A stretch of DNA of 31,295 nt from DATFEN01 sp035691285 (GTDB taxonomy: Bacteria; Acidobacteriota; Vicinamibacteria; Fen-336): positions 1 through 31,295 of the forward strand of contig DASSJI010000194.1 in the NCBI GenBank assembly GCA_035691285.1, read 5' to 3'. A program made the position numbers and the translations under genes. Position 1 is the stretch's first letter. Every line of letters begins with the position of its first letter. A model generated the notes under the pieces. The model did no database searches and was not told the origin of the DNA. It saw only the letters and a list, made by a program, of their open reading frames with translations. This document shows positions 16,515-26,439 of the stretch, piece after piece.

Positions 16515-17867
16515 ATGCTCCGGCGCGCGCCTCTCCTGCTCGTCGCGTTCTCGGCCTGCGGCTCCCCCGGGGCGCCGGAGCCGCCGGCTACCGCGGCCGT
16601 GTGCGGGGACGGCGTGCCGCAGGCGGGCGAGGAGTGCGACGACGGCAACGCGGACGACGCCGACGCGTGCCTCAGGACCTGCGAGGCGCCGGCCCGCTTC
16701 GTGGCCAGCGATCCCCACATCCACGGCCACGGCTGCGGGGGCGACCTCGGGCCCGAGGAGCTCCTGGAGCGCTCGGCCGCCCGCGGGATCGAGGTCACGA
16801 CGGCGCTCGTGTGGGGCGAGGGCTACGGGGACGACCGAAGGTTCTTCAGCGGGCGCGACGATCCGGCCTCCCGCGCCGGAGCGCTGCTCCACTACGAGCT
16901 GGAGGTGTCGCACTTCCCGGCGGCCCAGACGGGCCACCTGCTGATCTACGGGCTGCGCTCCATCGACTTCTCCCCGAGCCCCTTCACGCGGCCGCGCTCG
17001 GGGCTGCCGGTGAACGACTGGGCCCGCGCCCAGGGCGCCCAGGTGGTGGTGGGCATGGCCCACGGCGAGTTCTGGCCGGACAGCGGGCGCTACCCCGCCT
17101 TCCCCGAGACCTGCTGCATGCCCTACGATTTCCTGCCAGAGGCCGTCCGCGGACGCCTCGCGTTCCTCGGGACGGAGCAGCGCGACGGGCTGCCGGCGCT
17201 CGACGCCCGGACGGCCTTCCTGCATCGAAAGGCCCTGAACGCCGGAGCGCGGGTGGCCCTCACCGGGGCCAGCGATTTCCCGTGCATCAACCACACGCTG
17301 ACGTTCAACACGATCCGCACCGACGTGCTCCTGGACGACGGTCCGGTGACGTACGACCGCTGGCTGAACGCCCTTCAGAGAGGACGCACGACGGTCGCCA
17401 TCGGCCGCGGCACGCGTCTGAACATGCGCGTCCAGGGCGCCCGTCTGGGCGACGAGGTCCGCGCGACCGCCGGCGACACGCTGAAGGTGACCATCGAGTC
17501 GCGTCTACCGTCCGTCGCGGAGATCCGGATTCTCGCGAACGGAACTCCCGCGGTCGTCGCCCGGGTGCCCGCGGGACCCCAGGCCGCGGCGTTCAAGCTA
17601 CAGGTAGACCGGAGCGTCTGGCTCCAGGCCGTGTCCTCCTGGGTCGCCACCAGCCCGATCTACGTGGTCGTGGACGATCGGCCGATCCGCGGCGCGCCGT
17701 CGGAGATCTGCTACGTGACGCGCTACGTGGACCACCTGATCCGGGGAGTCTCCGGCAGCAGGCTCGACCTGGGCTCCGAGACCGACGCCGCCCTCGCCGC
17801 CTACCGCGAGGTCCGCGCCGAGCTGCAGCGGCGCTTCAGCGAGGCCGGGGGTGGGGTGTGCCCATGA
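16515..17867 (+). CDS. PHP-type metallohydrolase lipoprotein with Myxococcus Cys-rich repeat (450 aa)
   Basis: The N-terminus MLRRAPLLLVAFSAC gives a short hydrophobic stretch and a lipobox-like FSAC with C15 as the lipid site. Residues 29-56 form one Myxococcus-type Cys-rich repeat (CGDGVPQAGEECDDGN, then CLRTC). The remainder looks like a CehA/McbA-type PHP phosphoesterase: DPHIHGHG near residue 67 supplies the first metal ligands, VVVGMAHGEFW a middle His, and GASDFPCINH a late Asp/His pair. A C-terminal beta-rich part (about 300-400) follows. The likely location is the outer membrane or cell surface. The substrate is unknown, and phosphoesterase activity is inferred from the fold. Its 3' end overlaps the convergent GDSL gene by 32 bp. 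Confidence 0.78.
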   Translation: MLRRAPLLLVAFSACGSPGAPEPPATAAVCGDGVPQAGEECDDGNADDADACLRTCEAPARFVASDPHIHGHGCGGDLGPEELLERSAARGIEVTTALVWGEGYGDDRRFFSGRDDPASRAGALLHYELEVSHFPAAQTGHLLIYGLRSIDFSPSPFTRPRSGLPVNDWARAQGAQVVVGMAHGEFWPDSGRYPAFPETCCMPYDFLPEAVRGRLAFLGTEQRDGLPALDARTAFLHRKALNAGARVALTGASDFPCINHTLTFNTIRTDVLLDDGPVTYDRWLNALQRGRTTVAIGRGTRLNMRVQGARLGDEVRATAGDTLKVTIESRLPSVAEIRILANGTPAVVARVPAGPQAAAFKLQVDRSVWLQAVSSWVATSPIYVVVDDRPIRGAPSEICYVTRYVDHLIRGVSGSRLDLGSETDAALAAYREVRAELQRRFSEAGGGVCP

Positions 17868-18951
17868 GCGAGACCCGCGTCGGCTGCTGCCCTTCATCCC
17901 TCAGCGCCTCCAGCACGATGCTGGCGGTCTCGGCGTGCCCAGGCGGGCTCAGGTGCCCCAGGCCATCGAGGGTCACCTCGTCGAAGGTCAGCCCCCGCTC
18001 GGCGTAGCGGTCGAGCAGGTCGATCGTCCTCAGGCCCTCCGCCGCGAGGCGGGCGGCGAACTCCTCGGCCCATCGCTCGGCGCGGGCACTGGGGCGATCC
18101 GGATGCAGCAGCACCAGGAACGCCGCGCCTTGCGAGGCCGCGACGTCCCGCATCGACGTCACGAGCCGGGTCACGAGGCTCAGGGTCGCCTCGCGGTCCT
18201 GTGTCGCCAGCCGGCGCCGCTCGAGCCACCTCCCGCGCTCCTTCTCCCGCTCCGGAGTGGACGTGAGGCGGCGGTACAGCCGGGAGTTCTCTTCGAGCCA
18301 GAGCGCGGTTCGCTCCCGGAACGGGAGCCGGAGGTGCGCGTCGTGCTTGACCAGCGCGCCGTCCTCCAGCGTGAAGAAGGGCTTGGGGTGCGCCTCGTCG
18401 AACAGGAACGTCGGGAGCATCGCGTCGGCGAAGTCGTTGCCGAGGCAGAAGCCCAGAACGACGACGTCGGGCCGCAGGGACAGCCCCAGCCCCTCGAGCC
18501 GCCGCAGCGCCTGGTCCGGCCCGTAGCCCTGCACGGCGAGGTTCAGGACCTCGAAGCCGCTGTCGCGGTCTTCGAGGGCCGCGGCGTAGGTCTCGTGGTC
18601 GCTCGCATACAAACCGAAGGCCACGGAGTCGCCGAGGACGACGACGCGCCGGCGGCCGGGTGTCGGCATTTCGGCGGCGGCCTCCCCGCGGTACCCGTTG
18701 TCGTTGATGGTGATCACCCGGCCGTCCTCGACGTAGCGGCCCGGCCGCGGCTCCCAGCCGTAGGCCTCGGAGTAGCGGTGCAGCCGATCGATCCCGCTCG
18801 ACTCGGACTCGGCTTCGCCCGGATCCCGGCGCTCGACGAGAGCGAGCGAGCCCTCGGCAGCGAGGATCAGGCCGGGAACGACGAGGCAGCCGAGGAGCAG
18901 GAGCAGGCGCTCTCCTCGCACAACAGGTATGACCTGGCGACGCCGGAACAC
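17836..18951 (-). CDS. Membrane-anchored SGNH/GDSL-type hydrolase (371 aa)
   Basis: A basic start MFRRRQVIPVVRGER precedes a hydrophobic anchor LLLLLGCLVVPGLILAAEG. The catalytic domain shows block I GDSVAFG (Ser nucleophile), the conserved Asn in VQGYGPDQ, block III GFCLGNDFAD, and the late DGLGHLSPPGH block that supplies the Asp-His pair. SGNH enzymes are esterases or acyl/acetyl transferases; those with a membrane anchor often act on polysaccharide or cell-wall acetyl groups. The substrate is not shown here. GTG at 18951 is preceded at 6 bp by TACCAT and has no Shine-Dalgarno site. An upstream tandem repeat may control it. The C-terminus (QQPTRVSLMGTPHPRPR) is encoded opposite the 3' end of the PHP gene. 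Confidence 0.83.
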   Translation of the reverse strand: MFRRRQVIPVVRGERLLLLLGCLVVPGLILAAEGSLALVERRDPGEAESESSGIDRLHRYSEAYGWEPRPGRYVEDGRVITINDNGYRGEAAAEMPTPGRRRVVVLGDSVAFGLYASDHETYAAALEDRDSGFEVLNLAVQGYGPDQALRRLEGLGLSLRPDVVVLGFCLGNDFADAMLPTFLFDEAHPKPFFTLEDGALVKHDAHLRLPFRERTALWLEENSRLYRRLTSTPEREKERGRWLERRRLATQDREATLSLVTRLVTSMRDVAASQGAAFLVLLHPDRPSARAERWAEEFAARLAAEGLRTIDLLDRYAERGLTFDEVTLDGLGHLSPPGHAETASIVLEALRDEGQQPTRVSLMGTPHPRPR

Positions 18952-18965
18952 CCATTCATGGTAGC

Positions 18966-18994
18966 ACTGAACACAAGCGCAGTATTACTGAACA
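18966..18994 (-). promoter_or_regulatory. Tandem TGTTCAGT repeats around palindrome CAGTATTACTG
   Basis: On the - strand TGTTCAGT occurs at 18994-18987 and again at 18973-18966, a 21-bp period or two helical turns. Between and overlapping them, CAGTATTACTG (18980-18990) is a perfect palindrome. The patch is AT-richer than its surroundings and lies 15-43 bp before the GDSL hydrolase start, in the 80-bp gap after metH. It looks like an operator for a dimeric regulator; none is identified. Confidence 0.45.
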
Positions 18995-19031
18995 TGCGCT
19001 CGACATCCGCCTCCCGGCTGAACGGATCGGC

Positions 19032-22748
<3,717 letters not shown>

Positions 22749-22755
22749 CCGGCGG

Positions 22756-22761
22756 AGTTTA
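22756..22761 (-). promoter_or_regulatory. -10 box TAAACT, 7 bp before metH
   Basis: On the - strand TAAACT-N7-ATG precedes metH. The seven intervening bases (CCGCCGG) hold no Shine-Dalgarno site. The geometry places transcription initiation at or next to the ATG. The same TANACT-N7-ATG arrangement occurs before the genes at 24023 and 25041. Confidence 0.5.
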
Positions 22762-22837
22762 CCAGCCCGTCCGGTCCAGCCGACCTCACATGACGCGAAA
22801 AGCCGCTAAGATCGAGGTGGTTCCCGGGAGGTCCGCC

Positions 22838-23263
22838 ATGAGGATCGCGCTCGCCCTGCTCCTGGCCGCATCGCCGGCCCTCGCCGACGAGGCCGCGGCA
22901 GGCAAACCGTTCGTCGTCGAGTACTACTACAAGGCCCGCTGGGGACACTTCGACGAGTTCGTGAAGCTGTTCCAGAAGAACCACTGGCCGCTGCTCAAGC
23001 GCCAGAAGGAGCAGGGCCGCATCCTCGAGGTGCGCGCCCAGGTCCCCCGCTATCACGGCACCGAGGACGGCCGCTGGGACTACCGGGTGACGCTCGTCTT
23101 CAAGGACGCCGCCACGGCTGCTGCCCCCTGGCTCGAGCAGGAGCGCGTCACGCGGGAGCTCTATCCCGACCAGCCGACCTTCGAGGCCGAGGAGCGCCGG
23201 CGCTTCGAGATCCTGCTGGCCCATTGGGACCTGCCCGTGACCGAAGCGGACCTCGGGAACTGA
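22838..23263 (+). CDS. Small secreted protein, unknown (141 aa)
   Basis: GGGAGG ahead of ATG 22838 sets the start. MRIALALLLAASPALADE is a clean signal peptide with cleavage after ALA. The mature protein (about 123 aa) is rich in aromatic and charged residues: FVVEYYYKARWGHFDEFVKLFQKNHWPLL, then RILEVRAQVPRY, DGRWDYRVTLVFKD, ending LAHWDLPVTEADLGN. The pattern of a beta strand, helix and two strands looks like a ferredoxin-like dimeric alpha-beta barrel (NIPSNAP/EthD-like), but no signature residue proves it. TAAGAT at 22807-22812 is a possible -10. The gene is divergent from metH across 89 bp, and its stop is 13 bp before the next promoter. Confidence 0.72.
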   Translation: MRIALALLLAASPALADEAAAGKPFVVEYYYKARWGHFDEFVKLFQKNHWPLLKRQKEQGRILEVRAQVPRYHGTEDGRWDYRVTLVFKDAATAAAPWLEQERVTRELYPDQPTFEAEERRRFEILLAHWDLPVTEADLGN

Positions 23264-23276
23264 CGGAAGAATCCCC

Positions 23277-23306
23277 TTGACAGACATCCGCCTCCGGGCG
23301 TAGCGT
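23277..23306 (+). promoter_or_regulatory. Promoter TTGACA-N18-TAGCGT
   Basis: A perfect -35 TTGACA (23277-23282) precedes, at 18 bp, the weak -10 TAGCGT (23301-23306). A transcript from about 23313 would have a leader of about 110 nt before the micro-ORF at 23423, including an inverted repeat (GCCGGC-GA-GCCGGC) and CCTCC stretches that could pair with the AGGAGG ribosome site. Confidence 0.45.
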
Positions 23307-23422
23307 CCGCCCCGTCCGTCCCTTCCCTCCGTGCCGGCGAGCCGGCGGTGTTCCTCCCGGCTCGTTGCGGTGTCCCGGGTTGCAGTCCTGCCTTCGCGCT
23401 CATGCGCGACAGGAGGTTCCGC

Positions 23423-23518
23423 ATGCGACGCGTCTTGTTGCCCGCGTTCGCAGCCGGCTTTCTCCTCGCTCCGTCCCCGATCCAGGCCGCCCTGGTCGTG
23501 CCCCACGACGGGCGCTGA
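23423..23518 (+). CDS. 31-residue secreted micro-peptide candidate
   Basis: An AGGAGG at 23411-23416 lies 6 bp before the ATG. The peptide starts MRRVLLPAFAAGFLLAPS and continues PIQAALVVPHDGR before TGA. This is a complete signal peptide (RR, hydrophobic core, AxA-like PIQA) followed by only nine residues, ALVVPHDGR. A promoter-like pair lies about 120 bp upstream and a strong rho-independent terminator 21 bp downstream, so the unit has every part of a gene. It could encode a secreted signal or toxin-like nonapeptide, a leader peptide, or a remnant of a larger secreted gene. An in-frame ATG at 23402 is a less likely start. It lies about 100 bp before selC. No family is recognised. Confidence 0.45.
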   Translation: MRRVLLPAFAAGFLLAPSPIQAALVVPHDGR

Positions 23519-23538
23519 TCCCGCTCTCTCCCTCCAGC

Positions 23539-23579
23539 GGCCTCGCCGGGTGCGCATCCCCGGCGAGGCCGTTTCTTTT
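23539..23579 (+). terminator. Strong intrinsic terminator
   Basis: GGCCTCGCCGGG (23539-23550) and its exact complement (23559-23570) form a 12-bp perfect stem with an 8-nt loop, followed by GTTTCTTTT. It ends the micro-ORF transcript and separates it from selC, whose 5' end is 38 bp further on. Confidence 0.85.
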
Positions 23580-23617
23580 CACGTTATGCTCACCCGGGCT
23601 CGGCGTCCCTCGAACGA

Positions 23618-23716
23618 GGAAGCGATTCGGGTCTGGTGACCCGCGCGGCCTTCAAAGCCGTCCGGGCCCTGGGTAACACCAGGGCCGGTGGGTTCGATTC
23701 CCACCCGCTTCCGCCA
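23618..23716 (+). tRNA. selC: Selenocysteine tRNA (anticodon UCA)
   Basis: This is the tRNA that carries selenocysteine to in-frame UGA codons. The 99-nt gene encodes its own CCA. It begins GGAAGCGA and ends CGCTTCCGCCA, giving the long acceptor of this class. A 6-bp D stem CGGGTC-TGGT-GACCCG is diagnostic. The anticodon loop is CTTCAAA with TCA in the centre. A very long variable arm (GGGCCCTGG-GTAACA-CCAGGGCC) and a T arm GTGGG-TTCGATT-CCCAC follow. The 8th acceptor pair appears to be A-C, a small irregularity. Its presence means the host should have SelA, SelB and SelD elsewhere; none is in this window. Confidence 0.95.
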
Positions 23717-24022
23717 CCCACTCCGCGCAAGTCTCTAGTTCATAAGGCGCTACGGACCCTAGCCTCTGGCGCCGGGTCCGGAGGCCCGGCGCCAGACGTT
23801 CCTGAGACCCTCCAAGCTACGGAAGGAAGAATGAGCGGAACGGGTAGAGGATCCGGAGGAGAACCCGTCCACAGCAGCTCGCCACGACCCCGTTGCGGTA
23901 CACGCGGCATCCACCTTAGAGGGCGTACGCCCCGCCATCCTCCAAGGCGGCGCGCCGACCCTCGCGTGCGGTGTTCGATCCGTCACAGGCGCGCGGTCTC
24001 GCGGGCGTTTAGACTCACTCCC
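23717..24022. other. 306-bp gap after selC with a 12-bp perfect hairpin
   Basis: No convincing gene is seen here. TCTGGCGCCGGG (23765-23776) pairs exactly with 23785-23796 across an 8-nt loop (TCCGGAGG). It has no U-run, so it may be a weak terminator or processing structure for selC. Further on, GGGCGTACGCCC is a 12-bp self-complementary stretch. I could not match the rest to a known RNA or to a repeat of the selC 3' end. Confidence 0.4.
24010..24015 (+). promoter_or_regulatory. -10 box TAGACT, 7 bp before the barrel gene
   Basis: TAGACT-N7-ATG, with CACTCCC between and no Shine-Dalgarno site, predicts a leaderless transcript for the gene at 24023. The same hexamer and spacing recur before the gene at 25041. 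No good -35 is visible. Confidence 0.5.
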
Positions 24023-24868
24023 ATGAGCCTCCGCCCCTTGCCGTTCGCTCTCGCCCTCGCGACGATCCCGGCCGCGACCGCCGCGCCTGCCGAGCTCGAG
24101 CTGGCCGGCTACGCCGGCCTGACCTTCCCCTTCTACGAGCAGTCCTTCCCCATCGACCTGCGGCCGCCGGAGCGGCCCATCCAGGGCGTCGAGCTGCGCC
24201 AGGAGCGCCCCCTCGTCCTCAACGGAAAGGGCGGGCTCGTGCTCGCGGGATCGGCCACGCTCTACCTGACGGGAGGGCTCGGGATCGAGGCACGCTACGA
24301 TTCCGCCGACGTCGAGATCGACGCGGTGCCGCCGCTCTACTCGGTGCGGACCTTCAGCCCGCTGCCGAGCTTCTCCGCGACCCTCGAGCCTGCCCCCGCT
24401 ACCGTCACCCTCTCGAACCTCACGCCGCTGTCCCTGAACCTGAAGCTGCGAACGGGAGGACCGATCCGCTTCGTCCTCTCCGGCGGCGTGAGCTATCTCC
24501 CCGACTTCCAGCTGGCCGTCACCCAGCCCCTGGGCCTGCGCCTGGCGGGCGTCCCTCTTCCGCCCGGGCTGGACTTCGGCAGGATCACGGCCACCGCGGT
24601 CACCCGTCCAGACGACCCGCAGGCGAGCCGCATCGGCGGTAACCTCGGGTTGGGGGTGCAGATCAGGCTCTCCGACAGCCTGGCGCTGGTGGCGGACGCC
24701 CGCGCCTTCGGCTTCCCCAAGCACGTGCTGGAGTGGAGAGTGGTCCAGGCGGGCGGCGTGGTGACCGTCCCCCCCGAGCTCGTGCAGGCGCTCGAGTCTC
24801 AGCTCGAGCCTGTCCGCTTCAACCCCGCCTACTTCCACCTCATCGGGGGCATCGCCATCACCTTCTAG
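24023..24868 (+). CDS. Putative outer-membrane beta-barrel protein (281 aa)
   Basis: MSLRPLPFALALATIPAATAAPA is a signal peptide. The mature chain is made of alternating amphipathic strands (ELELAGYAGLTFPFYEQ, ATLYLTGGLGIEARYDS, LSLNLKLRTGGPIRFVLSGGVSYLP, GGNLGLGVQIRLSDSLALVADARAFGF) and ends AYFHLIGGIAITF with a C-terminal Phe. That ending is the signal read by the BAM machinery. About ten strands can be counted, so a small barrel is likely. A Pro-rich loop (RPPERPIQG) and another (AGVPLPPGLDFG) would face outward or inward. The family is not recognised; transport, adhesion and structural roles are all open. A short intergenic hairpin follows the stop. Confidence 0.72.
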   Translation: MSLRPLPFALALATIPAATAAPAELELAGYAGLTFPFYEQSFPIDLRPPERPIQGVELRQERPLVLNGKGGLVLAGSATLYLTGGLGIEARYDSADVEIDAVPPLYSVRTFSPLPSFSATLEPAPATVTLSNLTPLSLNLKLRTGGPIRFVLSGGVSYLPDFQLAVTQPLGLRLAGVPLPPGLDFGRITATAVTRPDDPQASRIGGNLGLGVQIRLSDSLALVADARAFGFPKHVLEWRVVQAGGVVTVPPELVQALESQLEPVRFNPAYFHLIGGIAITF

Positions 24869-24923
24869 AGGCGTCCCCACGCGGGTCCCTCTGCTCGGCG
24901 GCGCTCTCGCCCGACTGCTGGTG

Positions 24924-24943
24924 GAAGGCCCGCGCGGGCTTTT
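24924..24943 (+). terminator. Probable terminator after the barrel gene
   Basis: GAAGGCCC and GGGCTTTT flank a GCGC loop, with GGGC/GCCC at the core and a short T4 run at the end. An outer pair CTCGCCC (24906-24912) and GGGCGAG (24953-24959) nests around it. It lies 56 bp after the stop of the barrel gene and before mmuM. Confidence 0.5.
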
Positions 24944-25027
24944 CAGCTCGTTGGGCGAGCGCCTCGGACGCCGGCCACCACGGAGACTGGGGGGGCCGGC
25001 ACCTGCCCCCCTGCCGCTCCGCGAACA

Positions 25028-25033
25028 TAGACT
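25028..25033 (+). promoter_or_regulatory. -10 box TAGACT, 7 bp before mmuM
   Basis: TAGACT-N7-ATG repeats exactly the arrangement upstream of the barrel gene. The intervening TCGGGGA has a G-run, but it lies only 1 nt from the ATG, too close for ribosome binding. A leaderless transcript is predicted. Confidence 0.5.
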
Positions 25034-25040
25034 TCGGGGA

Positions 25041-25964
25041 ATGGATGACCCGTTGGCGCCATTTCTCCGCGGGCGCGGGTCGCTCGTCCTCGACGGCGGC
25101 CTCGCCACCGAGCTGGAACGGGCAGGGTTCGATCTCGACCACCCGCTGTGGTCGGCGCGCCTGCTCAGCGAGCGGCCCGAGGCGATCGCCGCCGTGCATC
25201 GGGCCTACCTGGAGGCCGGCGCGGATTGCATCACAACCGCCAGCTACCAGGCCACGATCGCAGGCTTCGCCCGCATGGGGGCCACGACCGCCGAGGCCGA
25301 AGGCCTCCTTCGTCGTTCGGTGGAGTTGGCCCTCGAAGCGCGGGATTCCTTCCGACACGGCCGCGACCGGCAGCGCCCGCTGGTCGCCGCCAGCATCGGC
25401 CCATACGGCGCGTTCCTCGCCAATGGGTCGGAGTACACGGGCGCCTACGATCTCGACCTGGAGGAGCTCGTCGCCTTCCACAGCCCGCGGATGGCGGTGC
25501 TCCTCGAGGCCCGCCCGGACCTCCTGGCGTGCGAGACGATTCCCTCGGCCGTCGAGGCGCGAGCCCTCGCCCGGCTGCTCTCCGGGCGACACCACGCGCG
25601 GGCCTGGGTGAGCTTCAGCTGCCGCGATGGCTCGCGGCTATGGGACGGCTCGTCCTTCGCAGATTCCGTCGCGACCGTCGCCACCGTCCCCCAGGTTGTG
25701 GCGATCGGCGTGAACTGCACGGCGCCCAGTCACGTCCAGGATCTCTTGCGCGCTGCGGCTGCCGTCACGGAGAAGCCGCTCGTTGCCTACCCCAATTCGG
25801 GCGAGACCTACGACGCGGCCACCAGGACGTGGCGCGGGCTCTCCGATGCCCTCGATTGGGGCGATCGCGCCCTGGCTTGGCGCGATGCCGGTGCGCGCCT
25901 GATCGGCGGCTGCTGCCGGACGGGGCCGGATCACGTCAGCGCCGTTCGCCGGAGCCTAGGTTGA
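25041..25964 (+). CDS. mmuM: Homocysteine S-methyltransferase, MmuM type (307 aa)
   Basis: MmuM-type enzymes methylate homocysteine to methionine using S-methylmethionine or SAM, with zinc held by three cysteines. The protein opens SLVLDGGLATELERAGFDL, has ADCITTASYQATIAGFARMG, GPYGAFLANGSEYTG and ACETIPSAVEA, and places the zinc ligands at C226 (GVNCTAP) and C291-C292 (GGCCRTGP). The length fits a single-domain enzyme. The same fold forms the first module of MetH, so the window has two homocysteine methyltransferases of different donor type. Plant selenocysteine methyltransferases belong to this family, which makes selC 1.3 kb upstream worth noting, but nothing in the sequence proves a selenium role. 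It is transcribed alone, with a possible leaderless start. Confidence 0.92.
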   Translation: MDDPLAPFLRGRGSLVLDGGLATELERAGFDLDHPLWSARLLSERPEAIAAVHRAYLEAGADCITTASYQATIAGFARMGATTAEAEGLLRRSVELALEARDSFRHGRDRQRPLVAASIGPYGAFLANGSEYTGAYDLDLEELVAFHSPRMAVLLEARPDLLACETIPSAVEARALARLLSGRHHARAWVSFSCRDGSRLWDGSSFADSVATVATVPQVVAIGVNCTAPSHVQDLLRAAAAVTEKPLVAYPNSGETYDAATRTWRGLSDALDWGDRALAWRDAGARLIGGCCRTGPDHVSAVRRSLG

Positions 25965-26051
25965 GTACCCAGTAACCGCGTCGTCCGTGCCGGAGGCGCG
26001 CGTCCAGCACCGCCGCCCGCTTGGTCGCGGGGGCCGCCTTCGAACTACGGC

Positions 26052-26267
26052 CTACGGCTGCCTGGTTCGCTCAGCGCCGCCCGCCGGCGCCAGGAGCAGG
26101 TCCCGATCGTGGCGTGGCGCCTCGGTGTCGATGACCGGCGACTCGGCCGCGGCCTCATCCATCACGTCCGGGTCGTCGTCGTCGAGCAGAAGCAGGTTGA
26201 GGGCGCGTCGGGCCTGACGGCGGCGGCACCGGAGCTCCTGCCGACGCCGGCTGCGGTACCTCGGCAT
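26052..26267 (-). CDS. Small charge-segregated protein, unknown (71 aa)
   Basis: GGAGG lies 6 bp before the ATG at 26267, the strongest argument that this is a gene. The N-terminal 22 residues (MPRYRSRRRQELRCRRRQAR) are almost entirely Arg-rich. They are followed by ALNLLLLDDDDPDVMDEAAAE, a hydrophobic patch and an acidic run, then a Pro/Ala tail. Such an order suits a nucleic-acid-binding tail with an acidic counter-segment, or a small regulatory partner. The product has no signal peptide or membrane helix. It is divergent from the hybrid kinase across 172 bp, so the two could share a control region. A TTGCAC-N16-TATGGC pair upstream on its strand is a possible promoter. No family is recognised. 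Confidence 0.55.
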   Translation of the reverse strand: MPRYRSRRRQELRCRRRQARRALNLLLLDDDDPDVMDEAAAESPVIDTEAPRHDRDLLLAPAGGAERTRQP

Positions 26268-26439
26268 GTGTGACCTCCGTTTGCCTTCGTTCGCCAGCAT
26301 GAGCCATACCAGGCGGATACGACCGTGCAACCGCCTGAGCCGCAACGAGAGGGCTTCCCGGGGAGGGGAGGTTAACGCTGGGCAGAGGTCAGAAAAGCAA
26401 CACGGTCGGTATGAAATCCGCAACATCGAGGCTCGCGAT

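Noticed and set aside
22749..22837. Cobalamin or SAM riboswitch controlling metH
   Set aside because: Only 89 bp separate metH from the divergent gene, and none of the conserved boxes of those riboswitches was found. A TAAACT box 7 bp from the ATG leaves no room for a leader.
23423..23600. UGA at 23516 as a selenocysteine codon, given the hairpin just after it and selC nearby
   Set aside because: The hairpin is followed by a T-run and has terminator form, and the read-through frame would continue into selC itself with low-complexity sequence. A stop codon is simpler.
23636..24022. Upstream extension of the barrel gene's frame into selC
   Set aside because: The frame is open, but the extension would translate tRNA and spacer DNA. 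ATG 24023 is followed at once by a good signal peptide and preceded by a -10 box.
23618..24022. Integrated element or att site at selC
   Set aside because: No integrase gene and no second copy of the selC 3' end (GGTTCGATTCCCACC type) was found in the window. TTCGATC at 23974-23980 is too short a match.
26012..26036. CCCGC-N6-GCGGG stem after the mmuM stop as a terminator
   Set aside because: The 5-bp stem with no T-run is expected by chance in DNA of this composition.
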